Positions 60,921 to 64,000 of a stretch of DNA of 64,000 nt are shown here, one piece after another. A program made the position numbers and the translations under genes. The notes beneath the pieces are model-generated. The model was not told the origin of the DNA and made no database searches. It worked only from the letters and a program-made list of their open reading frames with translations. Each line of letters starts with the position of its first letter. Within the stretch, counting starts at the first letter, position 1. The DNA is from Winogradskyella endarachnes (GTDB taxonomy: Bacteria; Bacteroidota; Bacteroidia; Flavobacteriales; Flavobacteriaceae), in NCBI RefSeq assembly GCF_009741275.1, contig NZ_WOWS01000003.1:496001-560000 (forward strand), read 5' to 3'.

Positions 60921-60954
60921 AAAAAAGGCTTCAAGATATCTTGAAGCCTTTTTT
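60921..60954. terminator. Bidirectional terminator, perfect 17-bp arms
   Basis: AAAAAAGGCTTCAAGAT / ATCTTGAAGCCTTTTTT with no loop, between convergent genes; serves mainly the metalloprotease gene at 60975 on the minus strand. Confidence 0.9.
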
Positions 60955-60974
60955 AATTTCATATGTAACTAAAA

Positions 60975-63458
60975 TTATTTTGGATCTAAAATAAGATTAA
61001 TTCTTTCTATAGCATCAGCAATATGTATTCTGCTCATAGCGTCACCTCCACGTGCATTGCGTAATTGAGTTCGCAATGTTTTGAGTTCTGCTCTTACAAC
61101 CGCTTTTATATCAGATTGACTGGTGTTAACAGCAGTAGCTTTAACGTAAGGGCTTCTTGATCTTCCACTTTGGTTTTTAGCGGTCATTAAATATTCTAAT
61201 CTATCAATATGAGCACGTTGTAAATTACGACGGTAAGTGTCTATTTTTTTACCAGTTCTTAATTCACTCCAAATACCTGTTCTAAGATCTTTCATCATAT
61301 CTGTTAAAGCATAAGCTTTATTATCGTAAGTATAAGCTTCTGTTAAACGCTGCATTTTTCCTAAGCTTAAAACGGTATTTAAAGTTCTAGCTTGTAAAGC
61401 TCTAATACGTTCTACAGAACCAGAATATTCAATACGGTCAAAAATTGTTTTATCTAATAACCATGTTGGTGTATTAAATATATTTTCTTGTAGAAAAGCC
61501 ATAGCTCTTTTTTGGTGTTCTTTTGGCACTGCAGTATAAACGGCACCTTCTTGGTCTGCAGTTTTGTACATCTCATAAACACCACCTATGTTATTAGCAA
61601 CGTGTCCCATGTAGCGGTTAAACTGTGATACTACGTGACCATACATTTCTTCTAAATCATCATAATCTTCACCAGCTTCTGTAGTCCATTCTATTAAGTT
61701 TGGTACAATACGCTTTAAGTTTTTAATACCATATTCACTCGCTAACATAGCATCGTCACCTAAATCTTCGGTCTGAGAACTTGGATCGTGGATGTCACCA
61801 ACCTGCTGGTGACCAAAACGATACATTGGGTCGCCTGCATGTTCTTTAATCCATTGATTTAGAATAGGTTTTTCTTCTTCTGCAGTTTTATCTAAGATAG
61901 GTCTGTAACCCCAAGCAATCGCATACTTATCATAAGTACCAATGTCTGGCATTAATGCAACACCTTCATCACCTGGTTGCGCAATGTAATTAAAACGTGC
62001 GTAATCCATAATAGATGGTGCTGTACCATTTTTTTGAGTAAACTCTGCATCTCTTAATTTTTCAACTGGGTAAGCAACGCTACTTCCCATGTTATGTGGT
62101 AAACCTAAAGTGTGACCTACCTCGTGAGCAGATACAAAACGAATTAAACGTCCCATAACTTCATCTCTAAACTGAGGACTTTGAGCATCTGGATTAATGG
62201 CTGCTGTATGTACAAAGAACCAACCACGTAATAAAGACATTACATTGTGGTACCAGTTAATGTCACTTTCTAAAATCTCGCCTGTTCTTGGGTCACTTAC
62301 GTGAGGTCCATTTGCATTAGGAATTGGCGACGCTAAATAACGTACAACAGAATAACGCACATCTTCTGGGCTCCATTCTGGATCTTCTTCTACAGTTGGT
62401 GGATCCATAGCAATAATTGCATCTTTAAATCCGGCTGCTTCAAAAGCAACCTGCCAATCTTCAATACCTTGTTTTAAGTACTTTCTCCATTTTTCTGGTG
62501 TAGCTCTATCAATGTAGTAAACAATTTGTTTTTTAGGAACAACTAACTCACCACGCTTAAATTTTTCAATATCTTCATCTTTAACTTCTAATCTCCAACG
62601 ATCTAAAAACTCTAAAGACTTACTTTTTTGGTCTTCTAGTCCATAATCTGTTTGACGACTTGTAAACCACCCAACGCGTTCATCAAAATAACGACGTTTC
62701 ATTGGGTTATCTGGTAACAAAATCATTGAGTTATTAATTTCTATTGAAATAGTTCCTGTACTCGAATTAGATGGAGGTGATCCAGCAGCATAAGTTTTTA
62801 CGTGCCTTGCTTCAATGTTTCGTGGGTAACTTTTTATGCTTTCAATAAAAGATTTATCACTTTCTAAACGTGTTACTTTGTAAGGACGTCTTCTAAATAG
62901 AGGTAAACCTAATGACTTTACGTCTTTTTGAAATAAAGGTGAAGCATCAATTACAGTACTAGTAGAGTCTTTACTGAATGCTTTAATAGGAAACGTAAAA
63001 AGTACAGGTTCGAAGTTTGAATTTTTTACAGCCTCATTAACCGGAAGCGAATCTGCAGCAACTACATTATAAGATACTACTCTAAGTACCACTTTTTTTC
63101 CTTTTTTCTCCCAACGTAAAACTTGCTCGTTTTGCTTTCCTCCTCCAAATCCAAGTCCGGAAGCGGTTTTAGAAATACGAGTAACCATTAACATTTCACG
63201 GTTAAATAGAGAATCTGGAATTTCGTAATAAAATTTATCATCTACAGTGTGTACTGTAAATAAACCTGTATCACTTTTAGCGTCTTTAGGAATGACTTTG
63301 CTATAGGGTTTTGGGTCGTTTTTACCAGGTTTTTTTGCTGGTGGTTTTGCCATTGCTGTGGCATCCTTTTTAGATTTTCCGGCTTTCTTTGCAGTAGAGC
63401 AAGAAAATGCCAAAAAAGCAGAAACTACTAAAAGTAGTTTAATAGATAAATGTTTCAA
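60975..63458 (-). CDS. Zinc-dependent metalloprotease lipoprotein (DUF5117/DUF5118 type)
   Basis: 827 residues. Signal peptide with lipobox LAFSC (Cys20) and a Lys/Pro/Ala-rich spacer to about residue 50. The metzincin-type zinc motif HEVGHTLGLPH starts at His445 (HExxHxxGxxH); a Met later in SIMDYARFNYIAQPGD is the expected Met-turn. The N-terminal 300 residues (VHTVDDKFYYEIPDSLFNRE, then PVNEAVKNSNFEPVLFTF) fit DUF5118/DUF5117. Such proteins are common surface or periplasmic proteases of Bacteroidetes; substrate unknown. Confidence 0.92.
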   Translation of the reverse strand: MKHLSIKLLLVVSAFLAFSCSTAKKAGKSKKDATAMAKPPAKKPGKNDPKPYSKVIPKDAKSDTGLFTVHTVDDKFYYEIPDSLFNREMLMVTRISKTASGLGFGGGKQNEQVLRWEKKGKKVVLRVVSYNVVAADSLPVNEAVKNSNFEPVLFTFPIKAFSKDSTSTVIDASPLFQKDVKSLGLPLFRRRPYKVTRLESDKSFIESIKSYPRNIEARHVKTYAAGSPPSNSSTGTISIEINNSMILLPDNPMKRRYFDERVGWFTSRQTDYGLEDQKSKSLEFLDRWRLEVKDEDIEKFKRGELVVPKKQIVYYIDRATPEKWRKYLKQGIEDWQVAFEAAGFKDAIIAMDPPTVEEDPEWSPEDVRYSVVRYLASPIPNANGPHVSDPRTGEILESDINWYHNVMSLLRGWFFVHTAAINPDAQSPQFRDEVMGRLIRFVSAHEVGHTLGLPHNMGSSVAYPVEKLRDAEFTQKNGTAPSIMDYARFNYIAQPGDEGVALMPDIGTYDKYAIAWGYRPILDKTAEEEKPILNQWIKEHAGDPMYRFGHQQVGDIHDPSSQTEDLGDDAMLASEYGIKNLKRIVPNLIEWTTEAGEDYDDLEEMYGHVVSQFNRYMGHVANNIGGVYEMYKTADQEGAVYTAVPKEHQKRAMAFLQENIFNTPTWLLDKTIFDRIEYSGSVERIRALQARTLNTVLSLGKMQRLTEAYTYDNKAYALTDMMKDLRTGIWSELRTGKKIDTYRRNLQRAHIDRLEYLMTAKNQSGRSRSPYVKATAVNTSQSDIKAVVRAELKTLRTQLRNARGGDAMSRIHIADAIERINLILDPK

Positions 63459-63549
63459 ATGAGTCGGTTTTAATTAATTTGGATGAAAATACGGATCTAT
63501 TAAGAATCTGTTAAATTTAAAACCGATTTTAGTATTTATTTAACGCCTA

Positions 63550-63999
63550 TTAATTAAGGGTGTTGAGGTAAGTCTGTACTAAATCTAAGCCTTCTGTGTG
63601 TCTCATAGTTGTACCTATAAAAGGCATGCTAATTCCTTCTAAATAGAAAGAAATCCTATAATCCATTAGAGCTACTTGGTTTAATATGTTGCTATCTTCT
63701 AAAGTAGTTTCAAAAGCTAAGTTTAGGGTAGACTCATCTGCACAAGTTCCGCCAGGAATATGGCAATGCGCACAATTGATATCGATGTAAGCCCTAGCTC
63801 TAGTTTCTAATGATAGTGAGGTGTCTTCCCAATTTGGCAAGCTTCTAACAGAACCACTGCTTGTTATTCCTGTTAATTGTTGGTTACTTATAAATTGTTC
63901 TAATTGATTTACGCCATTTACATTAAAATTCATAGATCTTAGTTTTGGGCCTATAGGTAGAATTCTATCACTATTGCTATGGCAAGTAAAACAGTCTGT
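63550..63999 (-). CDS. C-terminal end of a diheme c-type cytochrome (SO2930-like), 5' end missing
   Basis: 149 residues are inside the window; the frame is open to the right edge. An ATG at 63933 is internal. The first visible heme motif is CFTCH right at the edge (frame TDCFTCHSNSDRILPIGPKL), and the second is CAHCH in DINCAHCHIPGGTC. GPKLRSMNFN between them and LPNWEDTSLSLETRARAY match the diheme family first described as SO2930/HNE_0200. The protein would carry electrons in the periplasm or at the cell surface. Confidence 0.82.
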   Translation of the reverse strand, partial: TDCFTCHSNSDRILPIGPKLRSMNFNVNGVNQLEQFISNQQLTGITSSGSVRSLPNWEDTSLSLETRARAYIDINCAHCHIPGGTCADESTLNLAFETTLEDSNILNQVALMDYRISFYLEGISMPFIGTTMRHTEGLDLVQTYLNTLN

Positions 64000-64000
64000 G

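Overview
The window is low-GC DNA from a member of the Bacteroidetes, almost certainly a marine-type Flavobacteriaceae species. The evidence is gliding-motility genes gldB and gldC, two proteins with type IX secretion (T9SS) C-terminal sorting domains, an FtsZ ending in the flavobacterial terminal peptide, and many promoters with the Bacteroidetes -7 box TAnnTTTG just upstream of genes. Shine-Dalgarno sequences are mostly absent. No phage, transposase, CRISPR array or rRNA operon was seen.

Layout. 0-4 kb: end of the division cluster (partial ftsA, ftsZ), yqeY and tRNA-Arg(TCG). 4-12.5 kb: an SdiA-regulated-type propeller protein and a long FUSC/YccS membrane protein that apparently starts at ATT, an FMN-type glutamate synthase-like protein, an M90/MtfA-like peptidase, a T9SS cargo protein and a polyprenyl diphosphate synthase. 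12.8-15.5 kb: an ECF sigma factor, a membrane anti-sigma-like protein and an outer-membrane barrel protein behind a good candidate ECF promoter. 15.5-25 kb: DUF748 protein, dnaG, an atypical response regulator, nadE, gldBC, two paralogous secreted proteins of unknown function, DUF4230 and rhodanese proteins.

25-39.4 kb is a phenylacetate catabolic block: a TetR regulator, then paaE-A-B-C-D-G, a PLP dehydratase, paaH, paaI, a four-helix-bundle gene, paaJ, paaZ, a crotonase and paaY. Together these cover epoxidation of phenylacetyl-CoA, isomerisation, ring cleavage and beta-oxidation to acetyl-CoA and succinyl-CoA; the ligase PaaK is not in the window. 39.5-45 kb is a branched-chain amino acid block: an Lrp regulator divergent from a 2-oxoacid dehydrogenase E2, ilvE and a fused E1 alpha/beta. 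45-64 kb holds a SulP transporter, a urocanate hydratase operon preceded by an unlisted 53-residue cysteine-rich gene, a 1365-residue T9SS protein, a PLP desulfhydrase/deaminase-like protein, a LysM glucosaminidase lipoprotein, hemL, two small secreted proteins, an unrecognised 498-residue protein, a YiaA-type membrane protein, a large zinc metalloprotease lipoprotein and the end of a diheme cytochrome.

The most unusual signal is that nearly every junction between 26.9 and 43.5 kb carries short hairpin repeats of several families, while I noticed none in the flanking 26 kb or 20 kb. One family (hairpin CCCCTTTGGGG plus a GGGG tail) also lies in frame inside three coding sequences: PaaD, the E2 and the E1. 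A four-helix-bundle gene inside the paa operon is bracketed by inverted copies of another repeat. A 10-bp-arm palindrome just downstream of the paaE promoter box is a strong candidate operator for the adjacent TetR regulator.
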